64,000 nt of DNA from DATLLJ01 sp035537875. Lineage in GTDB: Bacteria; Acidobacteriota; Vicinamibacteria; Vicinamibacterales; CAVVIG01. Location: assembly GCA_035537875.1 (NCBI GenBank), contig DATLLJ010000037.1:148763-212762 (forward strand). The letters are read 5' to 3'. Below the pieces are notes generated by a model. The model did not search any database. It was not told the DNA's origin and saw nothing but the letters and a program-made list of their open reading frames with translations. Below are positions 36,157 through 45,605 of the stretch, piece after piece. A program made the translations under genes and the position numbers. Position 1 is the stretch's first letter; each line of letters begins with the position of its first letter.

Positions 36157-37184
36157 AACACCTCTTCCATGGCTGCGATGAACCGGCGCGTGTGCTCGAC
36201 GATGCCGGTCGCGATCCGGACACATCCGGCGCAGCCAGGCTCGGACGATCGATCGCGAACGAAGATCCCTCGGGCAGCCACTCCCTCGACCAGCGCCTTC
36301 AGGCGATCCCCCGGGCACACAAGGACGAAGTTCGCGTCGCTCGGCACGTACCGCAATCCCAGTCGCTCGCAGGCCGCGTACAGCAGGGCCTTCGATTCAC
36401 GGGTCTGGCGCAGATAGTCCTGCAGGTAATCCTGGTCGGCGAGCGCCGCCTGCACCGCTGCCACGGCCGCGATACTGACGCTGTAGACCGGTATCGCCGC
36501 GCGCACCGGGTTCAACACCTCCGCAGCGCCGACCAGGCAGCCGATGCGCAAGCCGGCGAGGCCGAAGGCTTTGGAAAAGGTGCGCCCGACGATCACGTTG
36601 GGAAAGGCCGCGAGTTCGGGTATGAAGGTCACTCCCGAGAACTCATGGTAAGCCTCGTCCACGAACACCACCGCCTCTGACGGTACTTGCCGCGCCACCT
36701 CTCGAATCGCCCCGAGGGGCATCGATACCCCTGTTGGATTGTTTGGATTGGTCAAGAAGACCACGCGTGTGCGCGGCGTGATCGCCGACAGGACCTCGTC
36801 GAGCGCGAAGCTGAAGTCATCGCGCGGCATGACCTGGACCAGGCGCCCTCCCACAACCTCGGTGTCGACTCGATAGATCTCGAACGCGGGCTCCGGGACG
36901 ACGGCTTCGGGGATCGGCCCGCCGATCGGCGGCCGCAGATACGCGACAGCCAGCCCCATGATTCCCTCGTCGAGCCCGTTGGTCAGCGCCAGCCGCCCGG
37001 GATCGACGCCGAGGTAATGCGCACAGGCACTGGTCGCTGCGGCGTACGGTGGATAAAAGCCGATCTCGTCTGCGCGCAGTCGGGCAAGCGCGTCGAGGAC
37101 GCGCGGCGAACAGCCTGCGGTGTTCTCGTTCTGGTGGAGCCGCAACCCGTCGTACAGCTCTGGAGGCTTGTCGTAAGCGGTCAT
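36141..37184 (-). CDS. hisC: Histidinol-phosphate aminotransferase
   Basis: PLP enzyme of fold type I that converts imidazole acetol phosphate and glutamate to histidinol phosphate. The 347-residue protein has LRLHQNENTAGCSPRVLDAL at the start, the FLTNPNNPTG loop, VFVDEAYHEF and the PLP-Lys motif GRTFSKAFGLAGLRIGC. It overlaps the hisD stop by 4 bases and hisB by 16. Its place inside the his operon settles its substrate over other class II aminotransferases. Confidence 0.94.
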   Translation of the reverse strand: MTAYDKPPELYDGLRLHQNENTAGCSPRVLDALARLRADEIGFYPPYAAATSACAHYLGVDPGRLALTNGLDEGIMGLAVAYLRPPIGGPIPEAVVPEPAFEIYRVDTEVVGGRLVQVMPRDDFSFALDEVLSAITPRTRVVFLTNPNNPTGVSMPLGAIREVARQVPSEAVVFVDEAYHEFSGVTFIPELAAFPNVIVGRTFSKAFGLAGLRIGCLVGAAEVLNPVRAAIPVYSVSIAAVAAVQAALADQDYLQDYLRQTRESKALLYAACERLGLRYVPSDANFVLVCPGDRLKALVEGVAARGIFVRDRSSEPGCAGCVRIATGIVEHTRRFIAAMEEVLCAAP

Positions 37185-38425
37185 CGCAGACGTACCTCGA
37201 TCGATTCGGCGTGCGCAGTCAGCCCCTCCGCGCGCGCGAGCGGCACGATGGTCGGGCGCAGCCGGGTCAGACCAGCCTTGGTGACGCGCTGAACCAGCAT
37301 GACCCGCATGAAATCGGCAGCGCTCAAGCCTCCACGAAAACGGGCGGCACCGGAGGTCGGCAAGACATGATTCGAGCCGGTCGCATAGTCGCCGGCGGCC
37401 TGCGCCGTGTAGGGGCCGACAAACACAGCGCCGGCAACCAGACGCTGGCGCGTGAGCGACTCACGGTCGAGGACAAGGTGCTCCGGAGCGAAACGGTTCG
37501 CCAGAGCGACGGCGTCTTCGGCGGAACTGGCGACGATGATCGCGCCATGTGAAGCGAGCGAACGCCCAACGACGTCCAGACCTGCGGCTTGACGCGAGAC
37601 GGCGCGGGACACGCGTTCGGCAAACGGGCGGCTCCACGTGATCAGAATCGAGCGGGCGTCGGGATCGTGCTCCGCTTGCGCCACGAGATCGGCGGCGATC
37701 CAGGCCGGGTCCCCGCTGGCGGCGACGATGACAGTCTCCGTCGGCCCGGCATAAAAATCGATGGCGCAGTCGCCGGCCACGAGAGACTTCGCAGCGGCGA
37801 CGTACTTGTTCCCGGGGCCGACGATCTTGTCCACACGCGGTACGGTGGCCGTTCCGTACGCGAGCGCGGCAACCGCGTGGGCGCCGCCGACGCGGAAGAG
37901 TCGGCTCACACCGGCTTCGAGCGCCGCCGCCATCACGACGGGCTCGGGCCGCGGGCACACCGCGATGACCTCCGCAACACCGGCGACCCGCGCGGGCACG
38001 GCGGTCATCAGCAGCGACGAGGGGAGCGGGAAGCGCCCGCCGGGCACATAACAGCCGACGCTCGCAATAGGTTCGACCCGCTGCTCGACGGTTACTCCCG
38101 GTGTCACCTGCACGTCCCAGTGTCGGGGAATCTGCTTGAAAGCGACGCGGGCAATGTTTCGGGCGGCCTCCTGCAGCGCCCGCCGCACGCGTGGATCGAC
38201 CTGCCGGGCGCGGTCGCGCATCTCGTCCGGCGTCACCTCGAACGGGGGCGAGGTGCCGTCGAACCTGCGCGCAAAGGCCGCGAGCGCCCGATCGCCGCCT
38301 GCGCGCACCCGGTCCACGATGGTCCGCACCCGCCGGTCGAGGGCGTGATCCCCAGCGGCGCGGCGCGTCAGCAGGCGTTCGACCGCGCGAGTGTCGCCGG
38401 CCCTGACGATGGTCAACCGCTTCAC
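37181..38425 (-). CDS. hisD: Histidinol dehydrogenase
   Basis: Zinc enzyme that oxidises histidinol to histidine in two NAD-dependent steps. The 414-residue protein shows YVPGGRFPLPSSLLM, DKIVGPGNKYVAAAK, the conserved DFYAGPTETVIVA and a late FAPEHLVL; the residues GSNHVLPTSGAARF hold the C-terminal signature. It lies 61 bases after hisG, the largest gap in the operon, and overlaps hisC by 4 bases. Confidence 0.97.
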   Translation of the reverse strand: MKRLTIVRAGDTRAVERLLTRRAAGDHALDRRVRTIVDRVRAGGDRALAAFARRFDGTSPPFEVTPDEMRDRARQVDPRVRRALQEAARNIARVAFKQIPRHWDVQVTPGVTVEQRVEPIASVGCYVPGGRFPLPSSLLMTAVPARVAGVAEVIAVCPRPEPVVMAAALEAGVSRLFRVGGAHAVAALAYGTATVPRVDKIVGPGNKYVAAAKSLVAGDCAIDFYAGPTETVIVAASGDPAWIAADLVAQAEHDPDARSILITWSRPFAERVSRAVSRQAAGLDVVGRSLASHGAIIVASSAEDAVALANRFAPEHLVLDRESLTRQRLVAGAVFVGPYTAQAAGDYATGSNHVLPTSGAARFRGGLSAADFMRVMLVQRVTKAGLTRLRPTIVPLARAEGLTAHAESIEVRLR

Positions 38426-38486
38426 GTGGCTCCCTTCCTGCCGCGCTCACTCATCGGTGTGTCTCTTTCCCGCGACCCAACGCAGC

Positions 38487-39374
38487 CTACAACACGATCT
38501 TGTTGAGCGGGTATTCGACGATGCCCTGCGCGCGCGCCGCCTTGAGCTTCGGAATCAGATCGCGCACCGTCCGCTCCTCGATGATCGTGTTGACGGCCAC
38601 CCACTCTTCGTCGCTCAGCGACGAGATGGTCGGTCGTTGCAGCGCCGGCAGCAACGAGAGCACCATCGCCAAATCCTGCCGCCGCACGTTGAGCATCAAC
38701 CCCACCCGTCCGTGCGCTTCGATTGCGGCTTTGAGCAGCAGGGCCACGTTTTCGATCTTGGTGCGCTTCCACATGTCGCCGAGCGCGGTGTGGTTGGCGA
38801 TGAGCTGCGTGTTCGATTCCATCACGGTGTCGAGAATACGAAGCCGGTTCGCGCGCAGCGTCGAACCCGTTTCCGTCGCTTCAACGATGCCGTCGGCGAG
38901 CACGGGTGGCTTGACTTCGGTGGCGCCCCAGGAGAACTCGACGTGCGCCTTCACGCCGTGACGCTTGAAGTAGGCGCGCGTGACGCGCACCAGCTCGGTG
39001 GCGATCGTCTTGTCGCCGAAATCCGTCGGCGATCGCAGGGATGAGTCCTCAGGTGCGGCGAGCACCCACCGGACTTTTCCAAAGCTCTGTTTCGCATAGA
39101 CGAGATCGGCAATACTCGTCAGCACGCCGGTCGTGCCGTCACCGAGCTCGTGCTCGGCGATCCAGTCCTGACCCGTCAGCCCCGCGTCGAGCACGCCGTC
39201 CGAGACGTAGCGCGCCATCTCCTGAGCCCGGATCAGCATGCATTCGATCTCGGGGTCGTCCACGGTGGGGAAGTACGATCTCGAGCTGACGTACAGGTTG
39301 AACCCGGCGCGCGCGAACAGTTGAACGGTCGCGTCCTGAAGCGACCCCTTGGGGATGCCGAGTTTGAGTTTCAT
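38487..39374 (-). CDS. hisG: ATP phosphoribosyltransferase, long form
   Basis: Catalyses the committed step of histidine synthesis, joining ATP and PRPP; normally feedback-inhibited by histidine. At 295 residues it is the long form, which carries its own C-terminal ACT-like regulatory domain and needs no HisZ. LKLGIPKGSLQDATVQLFARAG is the N-terminus; LDAGLTGQDW and the PRPP loop GIVEATETGSTLRAN follow. The regulatory domain starts about EAHGRVGLMLNVRRQD. The start codon overlaps the hisI stop (ATGA). Confidence 0.97.
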   Translation of the reverse strand: MKLKLGIPKGSLQDATVQLFARAGFNLYVSSRSYFPTVDDPEIECMLIRAQEMARYVSDGVLDAGLTGQDWIAEHELGDGTTGVLTSIADLVYAKQSFGKVRWVLAAPEDSSLRSPTDFGDKTIATELVRVTRAYFKRHGVKAHVEFSWGATEVKPPVLADGIVEATETGSTLRANRLRILDTVMESNTQLIANHTALGDMWKRTKIENVALLLKAAIEAHGRVGLMLNVRRQDLAMVLSLLPALQRPTISSLSDEEWVAVNTIIEERTVRDLIPKLKAARAQGIVEYPLNKIVL

Positions 39375-39706
39375 ACGAGGGTACCTTCAGCCGTCATGCG
39401 GCGGAAAAAACAGGTGCGCTCTCCGGTATGGCACACCTTTTCGTCGCCCAGGCATTTCACCCTGACGAGGACCGTGTCTTCATCGCAGTCGACGAGGATG
39501 TCGACGACCTGCAGGCGGTTCCCTGATGTTTCCCCCTTCACCCACAGCGCATTGCGCGTTCGGCTGAAGAAGGTGGCGAAGCCGCTGCTCCGCGTCAGGG
39601 CCAGCGCCTGGTCGTTCATGAAGCCGACCATGAGGACCTCGCCGGTCTCGGAGTCCTGGATGACTGCCGGGATGAGGCCTGCGAGTTTCGAGTAGTCGAT
39701 TGCCAT
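39371..39706 (-). CDS. hisI: Phosphoribosyl-AMP cyclohydrolase
   Basis: Opens the adenine ring of phosphoribosyl-AMP, step three of the pathway. The ATG at 39706 gives MAIDYSKLAGLIPAVIQDSE; 111 residues is the size of the stand-alone cyclohydrolase. Zinc and substrate motifs VDCDEDTVLVRV, CHTGERTCFFR and SRTRNALWVKGETSGN are intact. No HisE pyrophosphatase domain is attached. This is the first structural gene of the operon, directly after the attenuator hairpin. Confidence 0.96.
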   Translation of the reverse strand: MAIDYSKLAGLIPAVIQDSETGEVLMVGFMNDQALALTRSSGFATFFSRTRNALWVKGETSGNRLQVVDILVDCDEDTVLVRVKCLGDEKVCHTGERTCFFRRMTAEGTLV

Positions 39707-39721
39707 AAAGAAACCTGCCCA

Positions 39722-39752
39722 ACAAACAAAAACCCCGCCGGTTTCGGCGGGG
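39722..39752 (-). terminator. his operon attenuator terminator
   Basis: On the minus strand a perfect 8-bp stem, CCCCGCCG / CGGCGGGG, closes a 4-base loop (39733-39752) and is followed by TTTTTGTTTG. This is a textbook intrinsic terminator, but it lies between a promoter and the first structural gene, so it can only act conditionally. The histidine leader frame ends 35 bases upstream. A GGCGG segment inside the leader frame (39804-39808) can pair with the CCGCC of the stem, a possible competing structure. Confidence 0.9.
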
Positions 39753-39786
39753 TGGCATGTCGTTTCGTCCTGATCGACCGAGGACC

Positions 39787-39867
39787 CTAGACCACGCGCA
39801 ACTCCGCCACGGCCGGCCCGAAGGCGGCGTGATGGTGATGGGTTGCGTGGTGGTGAGGTGTGAACAT
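39787..39867 (-). CDS. hisL: Histidine operon leader peptide (attenuation)
   Basis: A 26-codon frame, ATG to TAG, reading MFTPHHHATHHHHAAF and ending ELRVV. Seven of nine consecutive codons at positions 5-13 are histidine. Such a run, followed by an intrinsic terminator and then the his genes, is the classic translation-coupled attenuator: scarce charged His-tRNA stalls the ribosome and lets an alternative RNA fold block termination. The frame is too short for normal gene calling. No clear ribosome site precedes it, and the likely transcription start is only a few bases upstream, so it may be translated from a nearly leaderless RNA. Confidence 0.88.
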   Translation of the reverse strand: MFTPHHHATHHHHAAFGPAVAELRVV

Positions 39868-39877
39868 CGAACGCCTG

Positions 39878-39907
39878 AGCGTAGTGCATCGGCCGATGTT
39901 GTGTCAA
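39878..39907 (-). promoter_or_regulatory. Candidate his operon promoter
   Basis: On the minus strand a perfect -35 box TTGACA (39902-39907) is followed after 18 bases by TACGCT (39878-39883), a weak -10. Transcription would begin near 39871, just before the leader peptide ATG at 39867. The -35 is strong and the -10 poor. The rest of the 348-base gap between hisI and the divergent GntR gene (39908-40026) shows nothing I recognise. Confidence 0.55.
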
Positions 39908-40026
39908 CGACGTGCCCGCTCGAGCGACGCAACGGCTAGGGCGATTCGAGCGAGGGGCGGGCGATGATGCGCGTGGTGGGTGCCGGCCACGTGCGGACCA
40001 GTCGTCGCATCGGTCAGTTGGTGGTA

Positions 40027-40056
40027 TTGACTATTGTACTAGTACATTAGTATAAT
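40027..40056 (+). promoter_or_regulatory. Promoter with embedded palindromic operator of the GntR gene
   Basis: TTGACT (40027-40032) and a perfect TATAAT (40051-40056) are 18 bases apart. Within the spacer lies a perfect 12-bp palindrome, TGTACTAGTACA (40035-40046), and an overlapping dyad TACTA-N6-TAGTA (40037-40052). A dimeric regulator bound there would block RNA polymerase, and the gene downstream encodes a GntR regulator, so self-repression is likely. The match of palindrome to regulator is inference. Confidence 0.75.
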
Positions 40057-40063
40057 GACGGGT

Positions 40064-40450
40064 GTGAGCGTGGTAACCATCGACCCGCGCGACCGGACGC
40101 CGATTTACGCGCAGCTCGACCGGGGGTTGCGCGCGGCCGTGGCGTCGGGCCGGCTGAGGCCCGGCGATCAGCTGCCCACCGTCCGGCAGCTCGCCGTGGA
40201 GCTTCGTATCAACGCGAACACGGTGGCTCGGGTCTATGCCGAGCTCGAACGGGGTGGGGTGCTCGAGACCCGCCGCGGCGTCGGATCCTTCATCAGCGCG
40301 TCGGCCCGGAGCGAGGCGAGGCCTGCGCAGGAGCGTACCAGACGGCTTCGTGCTTTTGCGACGCGGGTTCTCGCGGATGCAGAGGCGGCCGGCTTCACCA
40401 TCGGCGACGTGCTCGCCGAGCTTGCCACCCATCGACAGAAAGGAGCATGA
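40064..40450 (+). CDS. GntR-family regulator, YtrA subfamily
   Basis: A short transcription factor of about 128 residues: an N-terminal winged helix (TPIYAQLDRGLRAAVASGRL, LPTVRQLAVELRINANTVARVY, LETRRGVGSF) and a short helical tail, as in YtrA-type GntR proteins, which lack a large ligand domain. The first ATG in frame, 40055, overlaps the -10 box TATAAT and cannot be transcribed from that promoter, so I place the start at GTG 40064, close to the predicted transcription start; the mRNA may be leaderless. It overlaps the slipin gene by 4 bases (ATGA), so it likely controls that gene and itself. Confidence 0.88.
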   Translation: MSVVTIDPRDRTPIYAQLDRGLRAAVASGRLRPGDQLPTVRQLAVELRINANTVARVYAELERGGVLETRRGVGSFISASARSEARPAQERTRRLRAFATRVLADAEAAGFTIGDVLAELATHRQKGA

Positions 40451-41382
40451 CCGTGGCTTCCACGATCGACAGCTCGAATCGCTCTCAGGTCAACGTCGTT
40501 GCCATCGCGGTGTTGCTCGGCTCGCTCGTCTGGGGAGCGCTCGTGTCGTGGGCGATCCGCAGCCCCATCGCTCTGATTGTGATGGGCGTCGTGGGGGCGA
40601 TCGCGATGCAGTCTCCCAAGGTGGCACAGCAATGGGAACGCGCGGTGGTGCTGCGGCTCGGACGTTTCTCGGGCCTGCGAGGCCCGGGTCTCTTCTGGAT
40701 CGTGCCTTTTGTCGATGCGGTCTCCTCGTGGATCGACCAGCGCACGATCACGACGAGTTTCGCGGCCGAACAGACGCTGACCTCGGATACGGTGCCGGTG
40801 AACGTGGACGCGGTGCTCTTCTGGATGGTGCACGACGCGGAGAAGGCTGCGCTCGAAGTGCAGGACTACGAGCGCGCGGTCAGCTGGGCGGCGCAGACCG
40901 GGCTTCGCGACATCATCGGCCGCACGGCGCTGACCGATCTGCTGCGCGGTCGCGAGCGGATTGAGACCGAGCTGCAACAGCTCATCGACGTCCGTTCCAA
41001 CCCCTGGGGCATCACCGTGCAGTCGGTCGAAATGCGGGACGTCGTCATTCCCAGCGCCCTGCAGGACGCGATGTCGCGGGAGGCGCAGGCGGCGCGGGAG
41101 AAACAGGCCCGCATCATCCTGGGTCAGGCGGAGATGGAGATCGCGCGCTCGTTTCAGGAGGCGGCGAAGGCGTACCAACACAATCCAGTTGCGCTTCATC
41201 TTCGCGCGATGAACATGCTCTACGAAGGACTGAAGGAAAAAGGCGCGCTGATGCTCATCCCGAGCAGTGCCGTCGAATCGATGGGGATGGGCGGGCTCAT
41301 GGGCGCGGCCGCCTTGAGGCAGGAGAGGCTCGTTGGGGGCGGTGACGACGACGCAACAGGTCGAGCTCGGGACAAAACGTAG
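40447..41382 (+). CDS. Slipin, SPFH/band-7 membrane protein
   Basis: A 311-residue membrane-anchored scaffold protein of the stomatin/slipin group. Two hydrophobic segments (residues about 15-55) precede the SPFH core: ERAVVLRLGRFSGLRGPGLFWIVPFVD, DQRTITTSFAAEQTLTSDTVPV, and VEMRDVVIPSALQDAMSREAQA, then a helical tail rich in Ala, Glu and Gln. Such proteins form oligomeric microdomains in the membrane. The usual NfeD partner is not next to it; instead it is in an operon with a YtrA-type regulator, which points to an envelope-stress role. That role is inferred. Confidence 0.92.
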   Translation: MTVASTIDSSNRSQVNVVAIAVLLGSLVWGALVSWAIRSPIALIVMGVVGAIAMQSPKVAQQWERAVVLRLGRFSGLRGPGLFWIVPFVDAVSSWIDQRTITTSFAAEQTLTSDTVPVNVDAVLFWMVHDAEKAALEVQDYERAVSWAAQTGLRDIIGRTALTDLLRGRERIETELQQLIDVRSNPWGITVQSVEMRDVVIPSALQDAMSREAQAAREKQARIILGQAEMEIARSFQEAAKAYQHNPVALHLRAMNMLYEGLKEKGALMLIPSSAVESMGMGGLMGAAALRQERLVGGGDDDATGRARDKT

Positions 41383-41428
41383 CCGGCTTTACCTGGACTG
41401 GCCTGAGTGTGGTCGGCGGCTTCATGTC

Positions 41429-43972
41429 ATGACCTTCACCCGCGAGTCTCTCGTCGTCATCCTTTGGCGGGACGCGCGCCACGCGATCCGGACGCTGCTT
41501 CGGTCGCCTGGCTTTGCAGCGGTCTCGATCGCGACACTCGGTCTCGGCATCGGGGCGAATACCGCCGTCTTCGGCCTCGTGAACGGATTGCTTCTGCGAA
41601 CGCTGCCGGTAAGAGACCCTCAACGTCTTGTCACCATTTCGTCAGATTTCGCCAGCAGCCGCGGATTCACTGCCGGCGTCGGCTGGAATTATGCGATGTG
41701 GGACCGTCTCCAGCAGCGGGCAGACGCCTTCGACGGCGGTTTTGCCTGGTCGACCGAGCGATTCAATTTGGCAGAGAGGGGAGAGACTCAACCCGTAGAC
41801 GGCGTCTTTGTTTCAGGGCAGTTCTTCCGCGTGCTGGGGGTTCAGCCGCTCCTCGGACGTGCATTCACCGAGGCTGACGATGTGCGCGGCGGCGGACGGG
41901 ACGGACCGGTCGTGGTCATCAGTTACGGGCTGTGGCAGCGGCGCTTCAGCGGAGCCAAAGATGTCATCGGGTCGCCGCTCCTCGTCGACGGTGCTCCATT
42001 CACGATTGTCGGCGTCACGCCGCCTGACTTCTTCGGAATCGAGGTTGGCCGGGTATTCGATGTCACCTTGCCGCTTGGGACAGAACCGCTGATCAACGGG
42101 AGGAGTGCGGCGATCGATCAGCCGCGGAGGCTTTCGCTGATCATCGTGCTGCGGCTGAAACGTGAACAATCGCGTGACGCGGCGACAGCAACGCTGCGCA
42201 CGATGCAATCGCAAATTCTTGGCGATGCGCCGGAGCTGCCGCCGTTTCTCAAGGAGCCGTTTACGCTCACGCCGGCTGGGTTCGGGACCTCCGGCGCCAC
42301 CCACATGCCCGGATTGCGCCAGCAGTACGAGCGCCCGCTCATCACCATCCTCTTCGTGGTCGGGATCGTACTCTTGATTGCCTGTGTGAACCTCGCCAAC
42401 CTCTTGCTCGCGCGTGCGTCGGCGCGTCGGCACGAGCTGAGCGTGCGTCTCGCGCTGGGTGCCACCACGTGGCAACTGGCTCGACAGCTTCTTGTCGAGA
42501 GTCTCGTCCTCGCGGCGAGCGGGGCGGTTGTCGGTTTGATGTTCGCGTCATGGGGCAGTGCTCTTCTCGCCGCGCAGTTGTCGGCCATGGCCGATCACGT
42601 GGCCTTGCCGCTATCGTTCGACTGGCGTGTCGCCGTCTTTACTGGGACGGTCACCATAGCGACAGTCGCGATTCTTGGATTGGCGCCCGCGCTTCAGGCG
42701 GCGCGTGTCACACCTATCGAGGCACTGAAGGAATCGGGCATCTCCGTTCAAGGAATCGCAATCCGTCGCGGTCGCGGCGGAAGCCGCCACATGATGCCTT
42801 CGAGGACTCTCGTCATTGCGCAAGTGGCGGTATCGATCGTGCTCGTGGTGGTCGCAGGGCTCTTCGTACGAACATTCGAGCGGCTTGCGAATGTCCCGCT
42901 GGGGTTCGACCGCGACCGCGTTCTGCTTGTCAACGTGGAGACGGCACGTGTGCGGATCGATCCTGCGGATCGACACCCTTTCTATCATCAACTTGTCGCC
43001 GCCGTTCGTGCCGTTCCCGGCGTCTCCGAAGCCGCGGGCTCGATGTCTACGCCTGGTGGGGGCGGGGCTGCCAATCTCATGGTCGATGCGCGTGGCAGGG
43101 CGGCCTTCCCCGGGCAGCTGATCGCGAACGTCGTGACTCCACACTGGTTCGCGACGTTCGGGATCCCCCTCCGTGGCGGTCGCGACCTAACCGATCGCGA
43201 CACGGCGCAATCGCCGCCTGTGGTCATCGTCAACGAGGCATTCGCGCGGCGCTTCTTTCCAGGCCGAACCGCCATCGGTCACACCTTTGTCGGGTCCGAT
43301 CGCGCGTTTCTCGAGGGCAGAACCGCCGTCGGCATTGTCGGCGATGCACCGTACGGGTCGCTGCACGATCCTGCGCCGCCCACAATCTACCTGCCTCTGG
43401 CACAGGCAGGTGGAGTCGAGCCGCCAGGCCGCACGAGTATCGTCCTCAGCGCCCGAGTACAAACCGGCTCGCCAACGTCACTCGCGCCGGGCATTGCCGT
43501 CGCGCTGACGGCTGTAGATCGCGACGTCGCGTTCAGCTTTCGACCACTGGCCAATCGCGTGGACGAATCACTGTTGCAGGAACGTCTCCTCGCGATGCTG
43601 TGCGGGTTTTTGGGCTTGCTGGCATTGTTTCTTTCGGGTCTTGGGCTCTACGGTGTGACGTCATACGCCGTGGCACGGCGTCGGGCGGAATTTGGCGTCC
43701 GCCTGGCGCTCGGCGCCGAGCGCGCTGACCTCGTCTGGCTGGTACTCCGGCACAACACCATCGTCGTGATGACCGGAATTGCGCTCGGGCTTACCGTGTC
43801 GGCCGCGGTGACGCGATATCTCGATGCGCTGCTGTTTGGAGTGACGCCGCTCGATCCGTGGACGTTCGTCTGCGTATCGCTGACCTTCGGAATTGTGGCC
43901 ACTATCGCCGCGTACTTGCCGGTCAGACGAGCGACCAGGATCGATCCAATGGCCTCGCTCCGGTGCGATTAG
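41429..43972 (+). CDS. ABC transporter permease, FtsX-like duplicated orphan permease (ADOP)
   Basis: An 847-residue membrane protein with two MacB/FtsX units in tandem. It starts WRDARHAIRTLLRSPGFAAVS, then LGLGIGANTAVFGLVNGLLL, the hallmark N-terminus of the very abundant acidobacterial ADOP group. Each half has a periplasmic MacB core (for example ISYGLWQRRFSGAKDVIG and VNEAFARRFFPGRTAIG) and a three-helix FtsX domain (ARRHELSVRLALGATTWQLARQ and ARRRAEFGVRLALGAERADLV). No ATPase gene is adjacent, as usual for the group. The ATG at 41429 is chosen because the domain starts right after it; the open frame extends further upstream over the slipin gene. Confidence 0.92.
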   Translation: MTFTRESLVVILWRDARHAIRTLLRSPGFAAVSIATLGLGIGANTAVFGLVNGLLLRTLPVRDPQRLVTISSDFASSRGFTAGVGWNYAMWDRLQQRADAFDGGFAWSTERFNLAERGETQPVDGVFVSGQFFRVLGVQPLLGRAFTEADDVRGGGRDGPVVVISYGLWQRRFSGAKDVIGSPLLVDGAPFTIVGVTPPDFFGIEVGRVFDVTLPLGTEPLINGRSAAIDQPRRLSLIIVLRLKREQSRDAATATLRTMQSQILGDAPELPPFLKEPFTLTPAGFGTSGATHMPGLRQQYERPLITILFVVGIVLLIACVNLANLLLARASARRHELSVRLALGATTWQLARQLLVESLVLAASGAVVGLMFASWGSALLAAQLSAMADHVALPLSFDWRVAVFTGTVTIATVAILGLAPALQAARVTPIEALKESGISVQGIAIRRGRGGSRHMMPSRTLVIAQVAVSIVLVVVAGLFVRTFERLANVPLGFDRDRVLLVNVETARVRIDPADRHPFYHQLVAAVRAVPGVSEAAGSMSTPGGGGAANLMVDARGRAAFPGQLIANVVTPHWFATFGIPLRGGRDLTDRDTAQSPPVVIVNEAFARRFFPGRTAIGHTFVGSDRAFLEGRTAVGIVGDAPYGSLHDPAPPTIYLPLAQAGGVEPPGRTSIVLSARVQTGSPTSLAPGIAVALTAVDRDVAFSFRPLANRVDESLLQERLLAMLCGFLGLLALFLSGLGLYGVTSYAVARRRAEFGVRLALGAERADLVWLVLRHNTIVVMTGIALGLTVSAAVTRYLDALLFGVTPLDPWTFVCVSLTFGIVATIAAYLPVRRATRIDPMASLRCD

Positions 43973-44004
43973 TAGGAAAGCAGCACGGCACTCTTAGTTC
44001 AGAG

Positions 44005-44042
44005 GTCCGGAAGGGCAGGCCAGCCTTCCTGCCTTCCCGGAC
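44005..44042. terminator. Stem-loop between convergent genes, probable two-way terminator
   Basis: A 15-bp imperfect stem (44005-44019 with 44028-44042, two mismatches; arms begin GTCCGGAAGGGCAGG) with an 8-base loop lies between the stop of the permease gene and the stop of the convergent ahcY. No long T-run follows on either strand. Its position fits a shared terminator. Confidence 0.55.
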
Positions 44043-44063
44043 TTACCTGTCCGTCCCGCCGTT

Positions 44064-45563
<1,500 letters not shown>

Positions 45564-45605
45564 CTCTCTCTCCTTGGATTCAGGGCCTGGCTTCGCCAGG
45601 CGCTC

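Noticed and set aside
34949..36223. 424-codon version of HisH
   Set aside because: The N-terminal 200 codons lie over hisB in another frame; HisH similarity starts at the GTG at 35572.
45564..45605. SAH or SAM riboswitch before ahcY or metH
   Set aside because: The gaps are too short and no conserved riboswitch core is visible; regulation is better explained by the ArsR-type fusions.
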